Shown here: positions 43,196-52,272 of the stretch, piece after piece
How the letters are laid out: each line of letters starts with the position of its first letter
Position numbering within the stretch: position 1 is the stretch's first letter
Assembly (NCBI GenBank): GCA_035690495.1
Contig: DASSKK010000111.1
Location: 18,146-82,145, forward strand
Source of the DNA: DASSKK01 sp035690495
Lineage (GTDB): Bacteria > Actinomycetota > Actinomycetes > Propionibacteriales > Nocardioidaceae
Direction: 5' to 3'
DNA length: 64,000 nt
The notes under the pieces: model-generated
Seen by the model: the letters and a program-made list of their open reading frames with translations, nothing else
The model's database searches: none
What the model was told of the DNA's origin: nothing
Program-made: the position numbers and the translations under genes

Positions 43196-43229
43196 GCGGT
43201 GATACCGGCATGCCGGCCGGTATCACCGC
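43196..43229. promoter_or_regulatory. 14-bp perfect inverted repeat in the comA/sugar-transferase divergent gap
   Basis: GCGGTGATACCGGC at 43196-43209 is perfectly repeated in inverse orientation at 43216-43229, with a six-base spacer. It lies in the 153-bp gap between comA (start 43138, minus) and the initiating sugar transferase (start 43292, plus). The GATACCGG half-site also makes the palindrome at 28207-28218. A shared operator coordinating both promoters is likely; a hairpin in the 5' UTR is the alternative. Confidence 0.68.
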
Positions 43230-43291
43230 GGACCGGTCGCTGCTCTACTTGCTCGGGCAGGAGCTCGGAAACCGAGCGAGAGAGGGCGCAG

Positions 43292-44788
43292 ATGTCCGTG
43301 CCCCAGCCTGCACACACGACGGCTCCCTTCCCTGTCGACGTCGCCGGTCCCGCGCCGCGTGCGCTGACCAGCCTCCCGGACGCCCCTGTGGTCGAGACGA
43401 GACCTTGGCAGCGCCGACTGACACACACCGCTCTCGGCGTCGACGTCTGTGCGGTCGTCGCGGTGATCACGGTGCTGTTGGTCGTCAACGCCTTCCACAT
43501 CTACGGCCGGCCGCTCTCCCTCGGGCTGGTCGTGATCCTTCCGGTGGCGTGGGTGGTGGCGCTCGCGCTGGGCCGCGCCTACGAGCCGCGCATGCTGGGC
43601 ACCGGGGCGGAGGAGTTCCGCCGGCTGATCGCCTCCGCATTCGGGCTGATGGTGGTCATCGCACTGCTGTCGTTCGGACTGCGCTTGCAGGTCTCCCGCG
43701 GCCTCGTGGTCGCTGCGCTGCCCTGTGCGCTCGTCCTCGACCTGGTGGGCAGGTACGCCGTGCGGAAGTGGCTGCACGCCCGGCGCCGGGCCGGTGCGTG
43801 CATGCGCAGGGTGCTGCTGGTGGGTACGTCGTCGTGGGTCGACGACGTGGCCGGCCGGATGGCACGCACCCCTCACGTGGGCCTGCAGCCGGTCGGCTGC
43901 TGCCTGCCCGAGGGCCCCGCCGTCCGAGGGTCGGGTGCGCTGCCGACGTACGGGGACTACGACGGCATCGTCGAGGCGGTGCAGAACACCGGCGCGACCG
44001 TCGTGGCCGTCTCGCCGAGCGAACGCATGGAGCCCACGGCGCTGCGAAGGCTGGCATGGGACCTCGAGAAGCATCGCGCCGAGATCGTCGTCTCACCGAA
44101 CCTCGTCGACTGTGTCGGCCCGCGCATCCGCATCCGTCCGGTCGACGGGCTGCCGCTGCTCGAGGTCGAACAGCCACGGCTGAGCGGACCGCACCGCATC
44201 CTGAAGAGCTGCATCGACCGGCTGCTCGCACTCTCGTTACTGGTGCTGCTCGCACCGCTGCTCGTCGCCCTCGCCATCGCCGTCCGTGCGACCAGCGAGG
44301 GCCCGGCGCTGTTCCGGCAGCCGCGCATCGGCGCGCACGGCCGCGAGTTCCAGCTGTTGAAGTTCCGAACGATGCACACCGGTGCCGAGCAGCGGATCGC
44401 CGAGCTGGCCGCGGCGAACGAGAGCGACGGTGCGCTGTTCAAGATGCATCGCGACCCGAGGGTGACCCGGTTGGGGCGCTGGCTGCGCCATCACAGTCTC
44501 GACGAGCTGCCCCAGCTGATCAACGTGCTGCGTGGGCAGATGTCGGTGGTCGGTCCCAGGCCGCCGCTTCCCGGCGAGGTCTCCCGCTACGAGCCCGACG
44601 TCCGTCGACGGCTCATGGTACGGCCCGGTCTGACCGGGCTGTGGCAGGTCAGCGGCCGGTCGGACCTGACCTGGCACGAGTCGGTGCGGCTGGATCTCTT
44701 CTACGTCGAGAACTGGTCGTTGGCCCTCGACGTGATGATCTTGTGGAAGACCGTGCCGGCGGTGATCTCGGGCCGCGGGGCCTACTAG
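43292..44788 (+). CDS. Initiating sugar-phosphate transferase (polyprenyl-phosphate, WbaP/WcaJ type)
   Basis: A 498-residue membrane enzyme that loads the first sugar phosphate onto undecaprenyl phosphate. The N-terminal half has four hydrophobic helices and a Rossmann-like region (RVLLVGTSSWVDDVAGRM). The catalytic domain (residues ~305-498) has KSCIDRLLALSLLVLLAPLLVALAI, GPALFRQPRIGAHGREFQLLKFRTMH, RLGRWLRHHSLDELPQLINVLRGQMSVVGPRP and RPGLTGLWQVSGRSDLTW, the standard bacterial sugar transferase motifs. The ATG at 43292 follows GAGAGGGCG. It starts locus A repeat-unit synthesis. Confidence 0.93.
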   Translation: MSVPQPAHTTAPFPVDVAGPAPRALTSLPDAPVVETRPWQRRLTHTALGVDVCAVVAVITVLLVVNAFHIYGRPLSLGLVVILPVAWVVALALGRAYEPRMLGTGAEEFRRLIASAFGLMVVIALLSFGLRLQVSRGLVVAALPCALVLDLVGRYAVRKWLHARRRAGACMRRVLLVGTSSWVDDVAGRMARTPHVGLQPVGCCLPEGPAVRGSGALPTYGDYDGIVEAVQNTGATVVAVSPSERMEPTALRRLAWDLEKHRAEIVVSPNLVDCVGPRIRIRPVDGLPLLEVEQPRLSGPHRILKSCIDRLLALSLLVLLAPLLVALAIAVRATSEGPALFRQPRIGAHGREFQLLKFRTMHTGAEQRIAELAAANESDGALFKMHRDPRVTRLGRWLRHHSLDELPQLINVLRGQMSVVGPRPPLPGEVSRYEPDVRRRLMVRPGLTGLWQVSGRSDLTWHESVRLDLFYVENWSLALDVMILWKTVPAVISGRGAY

Positions 44789-44851
44789 AGTGCGCACTGC
44801 AAACCAGGCGATCAGGTTGTCAACGTGCGGTGGCTGCGACGGGAGCCGAGG

Positions 44852-45232
44852 ATGGACAAGGAGCCACGTCGCGTGCGCGACGCGGCCAGGCGTGCCTTCT
44901 CCAAGCGCGTGCCCGGCAGCTCCGTGGCCGACATCACCTTCGACTCGCTGCTCGACGCCCCGGAGGACGACGCAGATCGCAGGCTCACCTTCACCGCGGA
45001 CGATGTGAGCATCGAGATCACGGTCGTCCCCGCCGACGACCGCCTCAACCTGGTCGTGAGCGTGCAGCCGCCCGGGTTCGCCGAGAGTGTCGAAGCGGTC
45101 GACACCGGCGAGACGATCCCGCTGGGCATCTCCGGTGCGACCGTGACGGTCGGGAAGGGTCTGAGGAGTCTGCTGGTGCGGCCGGCACAGCCCGGCGACC
45201 CACTGCTCCAGACCGCGTGGGTGCTGCTGTAG
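44852..45232 (+). CDS. Small protein of unknown function
   Basis: A 126-residue soluble protein with a basic helical N-terminus (KEPRRVRDAARRAFSKR) and a beta-rich remainder (RLTFTADDVSIEITVVPADDRLNLVVSVQPP, ATVTVGKGLRSLLVRP). No catalytic motif, signal peptide or membrane helix is visible. GGGAG six bases ahead supports the ATG at 44852; a GTG at 44825 is the alternative. It lies between the initiating transferase and the methyltransferase and is probably co-expressed. I do not recognise the family. Confidence 0.6.
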   Translation: MDKEPRRVRDAARRAFSKRVPGSSVADITFDSLLDAPEDDADRRLTFTADDVSIEITVVPADDRLNLVVSVQPPGFAESVEAVDTGETIPLGISGATVTVGKGLRSLLVRPAQPGDPLLQTAWVLL

Positions 45233-45253
45233 ACCTCGGTATCTCGCCCCCCA

Positions 45254-45298
45254 TCGCCCTCCTCTGTTGAGGTGGAGGAGGGCGACAGAGGAGGGCGA
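45254..45298 (+). promoter_or_regulatory. Candidate Shine-Dalgarno-sequestering hairpin switch
   Basis: TCGCCCTCCTC at 45254-45264 is perfectly complementary to GAGGAGGGCGA at 45275-45285 and also to an exact second copy at 45288-45298. The second copy is the ribosome-binding site and abuts the GTG start at 45299. Pairing with the first copy frees the site, pairing with the second hides it. This could regulate translation of the methyltransferase-larA pair. Confidence 0.5.
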
Positions 45299-46114
45299 GT
45301 GACCCAGGGCCAGCCGGTTTCGTCGTACTTCGATCGTCAGGCGTCCTTCTGGCGCGACGTGTACGACGCGCACGAGGACGTCTACTCCGACATCCATCGC
45401 CAGCGCCGTGACTGGACGCTCGCCACTGTCGAGAGTCAGGAGCCGGTCACCGAGACCACCGCCCTGGACCTGGGCGTCGGAGCGGGAGGACTGGCCGTCG
45501 CGCTGGCCGCACGCGGCTTGCGAGTGGTGGGCGTGGACCGCTCCGCACAGATGCTGGAGCTGACCAAGGCGTTGGCCGCCACCGACGAGGACACCGACAA
45601 GCACGTCATGCCGGTGCGCGCCGATGCCGGCACGCTGCCCTTCCGCGACGACTCGTTCCCGCTGGTCATAGGACTCGGTCTGCTTCCCTGGATGGACAGC
45701 CCTGCCAAGGTGCTCGGCGAGATGGCCCGCGTGGTATCCCCGGGCGGGCGGGTGATCTTCAGTGCCGACAACTCCCGGCGGCTCACGCACCTGCTGGACC
45801 CGCTGTTCAATCCTTGGCTGGCACCGGCTCGCAGATTCGTCTCCGTCCGGGTCCTCGGTCGTGCACGGCCGACGCGCGTGCGAGCACGCAGCCACACCCT
45901 CGGCGAGATCCGCCGGTTGTGCCGAGACGCCGGCCTGGAGATCGTGGACTGCCAGCCCCTGGGCTTCGGGCCCTTCACGGTCCTCAGGCACCGATGCCTG
46001 CCGGACCGCGCCGGGCGGACGCTGAACCACGTTCTGCAGCGAAGGGCCAGCCGCGGGGCACCGGTGCTGCGCACGCGCGGTTGCCAGTACCTGGTCCTTG
46101 CGAGGCGCGGGTGA
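45299..46114 (+). CDS. Class I SAM-dependent methyltransferase
   Basis: A 271-residue methyltransferase. TTALDLGVGAGGLAVALAARGLRVVGVDRSAQML (about 52-85) is motif I plus the acidic ribose-binding residue; PVRADAGTLPFRDDSFPLVIGLGLLPWM near 108 contains motif II/III; VLGEMARVVSPGGRVIFSADN near 145 follows. YFDRQASFWRDVYDAHEDVYSDIHRQRRDW at the N-terminus is a typical lid. The methyl acceptor is unknown; sugar O-methylation or carboxyl methylation are possible. GTG at 45299 sits directly behind AGGAGGGCGA. It overlaps the racemase gene by GTGA. Confidence 0.87.
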   Translation: MTQGQPVSSYFDRQASFWRDVYDAHEDVYSDIHRQRRDWTLATVESQEPVTETTALDLGVGAGGLAVALAARGLRVVGVDRSAQMLELTKALAATDEDTDKHVMPVRADAGTLPFRDDSFPLVIGLGLLPWMDSPAKVLGEMARVVSPGGRVIFSADNSRRLTHLLDPLFNPWLAPARRFVSVRVLGRARPTRVRARSHTLGEIRRLCRDAGLEIVDCQPLGFGPFTVLRHRCLPDRAGRTLNHVLQRRASRGAPVLRTRGCQYLVLARRG

Positions 46115-47409
46115 CGACCAACCAGACGCGCGGTGACGTGCGCGTGAGACTTCGCACCGGCGCCTGGCACGAAGATGCCGGGATCGACCTCGCCTTCCCG
46201 CCCGGGTGGGACGTGCATGTCCACCGTCCCCGGACGCCGGCGCCGCTCACGCTGCACGACATCTCGGCGGCGGTGCGGAACCCGCTCGCCGGCCCACCAC
46301 TGCACGAGCTGGCCGTGGGAATGCACCGCGTCGCCATTCTCGTCGACGACTTGACCAGACCGACTCCGGCGGCGGCGATCCTGCCCTCGATATTCACCGA
46401 GCTCGTCGCCGCCGGGGTCCCCGCCTCTGCAGTCACGATACTGCTGGCAACCGGCGCGCACGGGGGGCGCGTCGGCGAGGAGGCGCTGCGGGCCAAGCTG
46501 GGGGCGGAGACGATGGATCGCTGCCGGGTCGTCGTCCACGACCACCGGGCAGCGACGACGTACCTCGGCGTCACGACGTACGGCACACCGGTGCACCTGG
46601 ACTGCGAGATCGCCGGCTCCGACCTTGTGGTCGGCGTCGGCGGGGTCTACCCACAGCACACCGTAGGGTTCGGCGGCGGCGCCAAGATCGTGCTCGGCGC
46701 CCTCGGCACGCGCTCGATCGCCGCGCTGCACTACGGGCACCCCAGCGGCCGCGGCTCCTACGACGTGGACAACGACTTCCGTCGCGACGTCGGCGAGATG
46801 GCCGGCATGGCCGGGCTGCGCTTCGGGGTGCTCGCGCACGTCGACGCGCAGCGAGCCCTGGTGCGGGTGGTCGCAGGAGAGCCGGTGACCCTTCACGGTG
46901 CCGAGGCCGACTACGCCAGGCGCACCTACCTTGCACCCGGGCCCGGCGACGCCGACCTGGTGGTCGCCAACGCCTATCCGATGGACGTCTCCTTGACGTT
47001 CGCGATGAGCAAAGGAGCCATTCCTCTCCACCATGCGCGGCCCGGCGCCACCCGGGTGCTGGTCGCCCGCTGCGCCGAGGGGCTCGGAAGGCACGACCTG
47101 TTCCCGCTGGCACCCGGGCCGCTGGACCGCCTCCGGCAGCTGCGACGGAAGGTGAGCGCGGACCCGGCAGCCGCCCCCGGCAAGGCGATCTCCTCGCTAC
47201 GGAGGAGGCTGACGGCGGGCGAGGGCCATGAGTCAGCGGCCAGACCGCCGATCCTGTGGTACCCCGGGCGCCCCGCTGACTGCTCCGGCGTGCGCGGGCT
47301 GGTCCCGGTCGACCGGTGGGCGGACGTACTCGACCGGGCTGCCGAGGGAGGCGGCCGCACGGCCGTCGTCTATCCCTGCGCCCCCCTCCAGGTGCTGGAC
47401 CTGGACTAG
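46111..47409 (+). CDS. larA: LarA-family nickel-pincer racemase homologue (DUF2088)
   Basis: LarA enzymes racemise or epimerise alpha-hydroxy acids using a nickel-pincer nucleotide cofactor. The 432-residue protein has VAILVDDLTRPTPAAAIL near 70, LLATGAHGGRVGEEALRAKLG near 111 (catalytic His), YLGVTTYGTPVHLDCEIAGSD near 151, YPQHTVGFGGGAKIVLGALGTRSIAALHYGHP near 183 (second catalytic His, the cofactor-binding Lys and metal His) and a divergent C-terminal domain. Key residues appear present. LarB, LarC and LarE cofactor genes are not in the window. Lactate is not assured as the substrate; sulfolactate is a candidate given comAB nearby. Confidence 0.82.
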   Translation: MTTNQTRGDVRVRLRTGAWHEDAGIDLAFPPGWDVHVHRPRTPAPLTLHDISAAVRNPLAGPPLHELAVGMHRVAILVDDLTRPTPAAAILPSIFTELVAAGVPASAVTILLATGAHGGRVGEEALRAKLGAETMDRCRVVVHDHRAATTYLGVTTYGTPVHLDCEIAGSDLVVGVGGVYPQHTVGFGGGAKIVLGALGTRSIAALHYGHPSGRGSYDVDNDFRRDVGEMAGMAGLRFGVLAHVDAQRALVRVVAGEPVTLHGAEADYARRTYLAPGPGDADLVVANAYPMDVSLTFAMSKGAIPLHHARPGATRVLVARCAEGLGRHDLFPLAPGPLDRLRQLRRKVSADPAAAPGKAISSLRRRLTAGEGHESAARPPILWYPGRPADCSGVRGLVPVDRWADVLDRAAEGGGRTAVVYPCAPLQVLDLD

Positions 47410-47430
47410 GGTCGGACTAGGGTCCGGCTG

Positions 47431-47640
47431 TCAGCGACCGGGCATGCCGTGCAGCCGCGCGAGCACCTCGGACGCCATGTAGCGACGATGGCCGCCCAGG
47501 GTCCGGATCGCGTGCAGCTTGCCCTGCTCGGACCATCGAGCCACCGTCTTGGCATCGACGTGGAACAGTGCGGAGACCTCCGACGGCGACATCAGGCCCA
47601 ACAGGTCCGGCGCCCGCTCTCCGTAGTACCTACTCGCCAC
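47431..47640 (-). CDS. BldC-like MerR-type DNA-binding protein
   Basis: A 69-residue protein: LLGLMSPSEVSALFHVDAKTVARWSEQGKLHAIRTLGGHRRYMASEVLARLHG. This is the single winged-helix domain of BldC-type regulators, which bind DNA as head-to-tail oligomers and control development in Streptomyces. The GTG start at 47640 follows GGGAA, and an ACCTC-ACA-GAGGT dyad sits just upstream. Placed between the two polysaccharide loci, it may regulate either. Confidence 0.88.
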   Translation of the reverse strand: MASRYYGERAPDLLGLMSPSEVSALFHVDAKTVARWSEQGKLHAIRTLGGHRRYMASEVLARLHGMPGR

Positions 47641-47675
47641 TTCCCGATCACCTCACAGAGGTAAGGGGCGAAACA

Positions 47676-47698
47676 GGATGTGGCGGGAAGCCGCATCC
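47676..47698 (-). terminator. Hairpin downstream of the glycan-binding membrane protein gene
   Basis: GGATGTGGC and GCCGCATCC pair with one G-T wobble around a five-base loop. On the minus strand the hairpin is followed by TGTTTC. It lies between the stop of the 47849-48913 gene and the BldC-like gene, where a terminator would be expected. Confidence 0.45.
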
Positions 47699-47848
47699 CC
47701 CCACCCAGCCTCGGCTCGTCTGCTCCAAGCCCCCGACGCCTCGGCCCCCGCCGCTGCGCGGCATTTCCCTTTCAACCAGAGTCCGCCGCGCCGACGGTGC
47801 TGTCAAGAGCACGGAGCACGATGAGTCCGGCTTGGGCGCGGCGGTCGC

Positions 47849-48913
47849 TCAGCCGGCCGCGGGCGCAGCGAGGCGAACCTCGCTGACCGCCACGGTGTGC
47901 CGCGGGCCGGGCGTAGAGGCGAGGATGTGCACCACGATCTGGTCGGTGCTGACCTTCGGGATCCGCATCGTCTGCAGGCTGCGGTTGTGCGCGGACCCGT
48001 CGAACGTCTGGATCGCAGACCGGCCGTTCCCGAAGTCCCAGCGGACCTTGGTGATCCGGTCGTTCTCGGCGTAGCGGTCCGCCCCGCTGCGTGGGTCGGT
48101 CTTCGCGTAGCCCGGGATGAGCCCGACCTCGCCGAGCGTCGTGGTCCTCGGCAGCTCGAGCGTGAGCGTCTGTCCGACTCCGTCGCCGTTGCAGCGCCAC
48201 GCGGTCGACAGGTTCCCGTCGTAGACGGCGGTCGGGTCGTAGACCACCTTGCGGTGCGCCGCGTCGAACGCCGGCGGCGACTCGCACGACGCGGTGGCGC
48301 CGCCGACGGAGACCGCGCGCACCGCGCCCTGATAGGGCTGGCGATGCCCGGCAGTCCCGTGGCCGGTGTTCTGGCCGTTCGGGCTCCGGCCCGAGCTGGA
48401 GCTCGGGCTGTTCGCGGCCTGTGACGAGCCCTGGCCCACGTTGCCACCCATCACCAGGTTGCCCGCGCCCGAGGTGCCCGACGACGCCACCGTGTCGGAG
48501 AAGGCCCGGCCGACGGCGTACGCCGCGATCAGCAGCAGCAGCGCCAATGCGGCGAGGATCGCCGGCACCACCCAGCTCGGCCGCTCACTGTGGCGGTCCG
48601 CGTGCCAGGCGTCGTCTGCGCTGCTCGGCGGCTCCTCGGTGAAGGAGAAGAACGAGGTCTCGTCGGGTGGTTCCGCAGGAGGCGAGGGACGAGCCGTCTC
48701 GAAGGGGTCGACCGGTTCTTGCGCGGGCTCGGGCTCAGCCGGCGGCAGGTACTCGACCCGGGGTGTGGGTTCGGCTCGCTGCTGGGGCAGCTCCTGGGTC
48801 TCGACCGACGAATGCGCCTCCGCGCGGGCACGCTCGTACCCGCGGCGGTACGCCTCGGCGTACTCCGCTGGCACGTCGCCTGGCAGATCGGCCCGGCGGT
48901 GTGAGTCCGACAC
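47849..48913 (-). CDS. Membrane protein with C-terminal NADase-type glycan-binding domain
   Basis: A 354-residue protein. The N-terminal ~110 residues are acidic and Pro-rich (cytoplasmic), one helix WVVPAILAALALLLLIAAYAVGRAF spans about 114-138, and a Ser/Gly/Asn linker leads to an extracellular beta-sandwich (residues ~205-354). That domain has DPTAVYDGNLSTAWRCNGDGVGQTLTLELPRTTTLGEVGLIPGY, a discoidin-like pattern found in NADase-type glycan-binding domains. It may bind the surface polysaccharide. GTG start at 48913. Confidence 0.82.
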   Translation of the reverse strand: MSDSHRRADLPGDVPAEYAEAYRRGYERARAEAHSSVETQELPQQRAEPTPRVEYLPPAEPEPAQEPVDPFETARPSPPAEPPDETSFFSFTEEPPSSADDAWHADRHSERPSWVVPAILAALALLLLIAAYAVGRAFSDTVASSGTSGAGNLVMGGNVGQGSSQAANSPSSSSGRSPNGQNTGHGTAGHRQPYQGAVRAVSVGGATASCESPPAFDAAHRKVVYDPTAVYDGNLSTAWRCNGDGVGQTLTLELPRTTTLGEVGLIPGYAKTDPRSGADRYAENDRITKVRWDFGNGRSAIQTFDGSAHNRSLQTMRIPKVSTDQIVVHILASTPGPRHTVAVSEVRLAAPAAG

Positions 48914-49135
48914 AACCGTTCACCATACGGAAACGTCCGGATTCGCTCAAAGGCTGGTCTACTCCATGGGCGGGGTGGTGGGGGACGACCTGGCGGGGCG
49001 GGGGGGACGACGCGGCGCGGGGCGGCGCGTAGACGGCGTACGCCGATTGGCGTACCCAGATCACCCCGCTGAAGGGTATGGCGCCGCACGGCACGCGCCT
49101 AGCGTCAGTGCTGACTCCTTGGGGGGGTATTTCAA

Positions 49136-49786
49136 ATGACTGCAATGCCACAGTGTGCTGTTGCCATTCGGGCGATGTCGATCCTCGTCCATGACCCGCA
49201 CCCGCTGTTCGCCGAGGCACTCGGGCGTGCGCTCGAGATCCGCGGTCACGCTGTCACCACCGTCGACGGCCTCGGCGACTTGTCCGGCGCCGTCGCTGCC
49301 TTCGATCCCGACGTCTGCGTCGTGGACGCCACGTCCGCCAGGCCGGGCCTTGCCGAGGCCTGCGCACGCATCCGCGCGGCGTCTCCCGCCGTCGGCCTGC
49401 TGCTGCTCAGTGGTCGCGAGTGCCCGTGGGAGCTGTACGACGCCCGCACCGTCGACGCCGTGGTGAGCAAGTCCTGCGGCACCGACGTGGTCGACGACAC
49501 CATCCGGCTCGTGGCCGGCGGCGGACGGACCGTGGTCGGGTGGTCGCGTCCGGTCGCCGTCCCCGCCCAGCGCGACGCCGCGCCGGCCGAGCTGCTCACC
49601 GGCAGGGAACGGCAGGTCCTCGAGCTCCTGGTGCACGGCTTCTCCACCCGGATGATGGCCGGCTCGCTCGAGGTTTCGGAGAACACCGTGCGCACTCACG
49701 TGCAGAACGTGCTGTCCAAGCTCGGTGTCAACGGCCGCGGGAAGGCCGCTCGCATCGCCGTCGACCTCGGCATCTTCACCCGGTAG
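49136..49786 (+). CDS. LuxR-family (NarL-type) response regulator
   Basis: A 216-residue protein with an N-terminal receiver (SILVHDPHPLFAEALGRALE, phospho-acceptor Asp in DVCVVDATSA near 62, Lys in AVVSKSCG near 113) and a C-terminal LuxR helix-turn-helix (LLTGRERQVLELLVHGFSTRMMAGSLEVSENTVRTHVQNVLSKLGV, about 155-200). The acidic pair at the receiver start is HD rather than DD, so phosphorylation may be weak. No histidine kinase is adjacent. GGGGGGG precedes the ATG. It likely regulates one of the flanking polysaccharide loci. Confidence 0.88.
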   Translation: MTAMPQCAVAIRAMSILVHDPHPLFAEALGRALEIRGHAVTTVDGLGDLSGAVAAFDPDVCVVDATSARPGLAEACARIRAASPAVGLLLLSGRECPWELYDARTVDAVVSKSCGTDVVDDTIRLVAGGGRTVVGWSRPVAVPAQRDAAPAELLTGRERQVLELLVHGFSTRMMAGSLEVSENTVRTHVQNVLSKLGVNGRGKAARIAVDLGIFTR

Positions 49787-49791
49787 TCGGC

Positions 49792-50118
49792 TCAGCCGAA
49801 GATGGCGGTGCCCAGCAAAGCACCTACCAGCAAGACCAACAGGCCCAGCATCCACTGCATCGCCAGGATCTTTGCGTCGATCGCGTCGAACCTGGAACCG
49901 ACCGCGTCGAACCTGGAACCGATCGCGTCGAACCTGGAATCGATCGCGTCGAACCGCGCGTCGGTGCGGGCCGCGAGAATGTCCAGGTCGTGCTTGCTCG
50001 CGACCTCGCCCCAGCCGTCGGGTGGCAGGTGCCCGAACAACGTGTCGGTCTGTTCGGGTCCGATGACGTCCACCAGTGCCTCCATGAGCCTACGTCGCTC
50101 ACCTTTGCTCACCGCCAT
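49792..50118 (-). CDS. Small C-tail-anchored coiled-coil protein
   Basis: A 108-residue protein: an N-terminal part (SKGERRRLMEALVDVIGPEQTDTLFGHLPPDGW), a run of seven-residue repeats RFDAIDS/RFDAIGS/RFDAVGS/RFDAIDA that would form a coiled coil, and one C-terminal helix (MLGLLVLLVGALLGTAIFG). It looks like small membrane-anchored proteins common in actinobacteria with no known role. The ATG at 50118 follows GGAGGG. Confidence 0.7.
   Translation of the reverse strand: MAVSKGERRRLMEALVDVIGPEQTDTLFGHLPPDGWGEVASKHDLDILAARTDARFDAIDSRFDAIGSRFDAVGSRFDAIDAKILAMQWMLGLLVLLVGALLGTAIFG
49883..49956. repeat. Tandem 21-bp repeat inside the coiled-coil gene
   Basis: Three near-identical 21-bp units beginning GCGTCGAACCTGGAA (49883-49903, 49904-49924, 49925-49945) plus a partial fourth. 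Each unit encodes one seven-residue coiled-coil repeat, so copy number can change without breaking the frame. Confidence 0.85.
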
Positions 50119-50251
50119 GGTCCCACGCCCTCCGTCCATAGCCAACGGCTTCGCAGTCAGCCTGCACCGATCCGCTCGACGCCGCGAACGGCCATCCACA
50201 GGTGGCGAGGAGCGACTGCGGGTCGTGAGGGCGGACACCGAGCTGTCTGTC

Positions 50252-50491
50252 ATGCAGGACAGCCTCGACGTCGTGCTGAGTGACCAGGACGGCGTGATCA
50301 CCCGTCGCCGGGTGCTCGCCGCAGGCTTCGACGACGCCTTCATCCGCCGACGGGTGCGGAGCAACGACCGGGCGCGCATCCACCCGAGCCGCGAGCCGGC
50401 CCGCCTTCGCCTGGAGGAGGCCGTGCTGATGACCGCATCCGAAGCTCCCGACGACGCGGAGGCGATCGCCATCGTGGCCGACGCCTGGTGA
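50252..50491 (+). pseudogene. N-terminal relic of an AbiEi-like/DUF559-type protein
   Basis: An open frame reads SLDVVLSDQDGVITRRRVLAAGFDDAFIRRRVRSNDRARIHPS, resembling the N-terminal winged-helix domain of AbiEi-type antitoxin-domain proteins (normally followed by a nuclease-like domain). After IHPS the match ends, about 30 unrelated residues follow, and the stop at 50489-50491 gives only 79 codons. The REP-like repeat at 50528 follows, so the gene is probably truncated. Confidence 0.5.
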
Positions 50492-50527
50492 TTGAGGATC
50501 TCCCACGTCGGCCCTCCCCGGGAAGCG

Positions 50528-50614
50528 CCGGTGGTTTCGAGGCTACCTTCGAGGCTCGCAGGCTCGCACCTCAGGACAGGCCTCCGCTTCGCTCCCCCGC
50601 ACCTCGACCACCGG
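50528..50614. repeat. REP-like intergenic hairpin, copy 2
   Basis: Outer arms CCGGTGGTTTCGAGG (50528-50542) and CCTCGACCACCGG (50602-50614) enclose internal GAGGCTCG/GCTCGCACCTC segments. It is a longer version of the repeat at 129-170 with the same outer arms. It lies in the gap between an AbiEi-like relic and the promoter of polysaccharide locus B. Confidence 0.7.
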
Positions 50615-50662
50615 AGCTCCGCGCTCGTCTGTATGACGTAGCAGAGTCGTCCTCACGGGCGG

Positions 50663-50691
50663 TTCAACACCCCTCGGGCCGCACCTAGCGT
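50663..50691 (+). promoter_or_regulatory. Candidate sigma-70 promoter of polysaccharide locus B
   Basis: TTCAAC (50663-50668), a 17-base spacer and TAGCGT (50686-50691) match the actinobacterial -35/-10 pattern (TTGAC-N17-TANNNT). The CapD-type gene starts 37 bases further on behind AGGAGG. CCTAGCGT also occurs at about 49095-49105 ahead of the LuxR-type regulator. Confidence 0.5.
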
Positions 50692-50728
50692 TCCTGGCAT
50701 CTCGACAGACATCCCAGGAGGCGCTCCC

Positions 50729-52261
<1,533 letters not shown>

Positions 52262-52272
52262 CAGGACAGACG

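Noticed and set aside
49883..49956. Possible CRISPR-like repeats
   Set aside because: Units are directly adjacent without spacers and encode in-frame heptads of a protein; no cas gene is present. The repeats at 58846-58940 are likewise coding.
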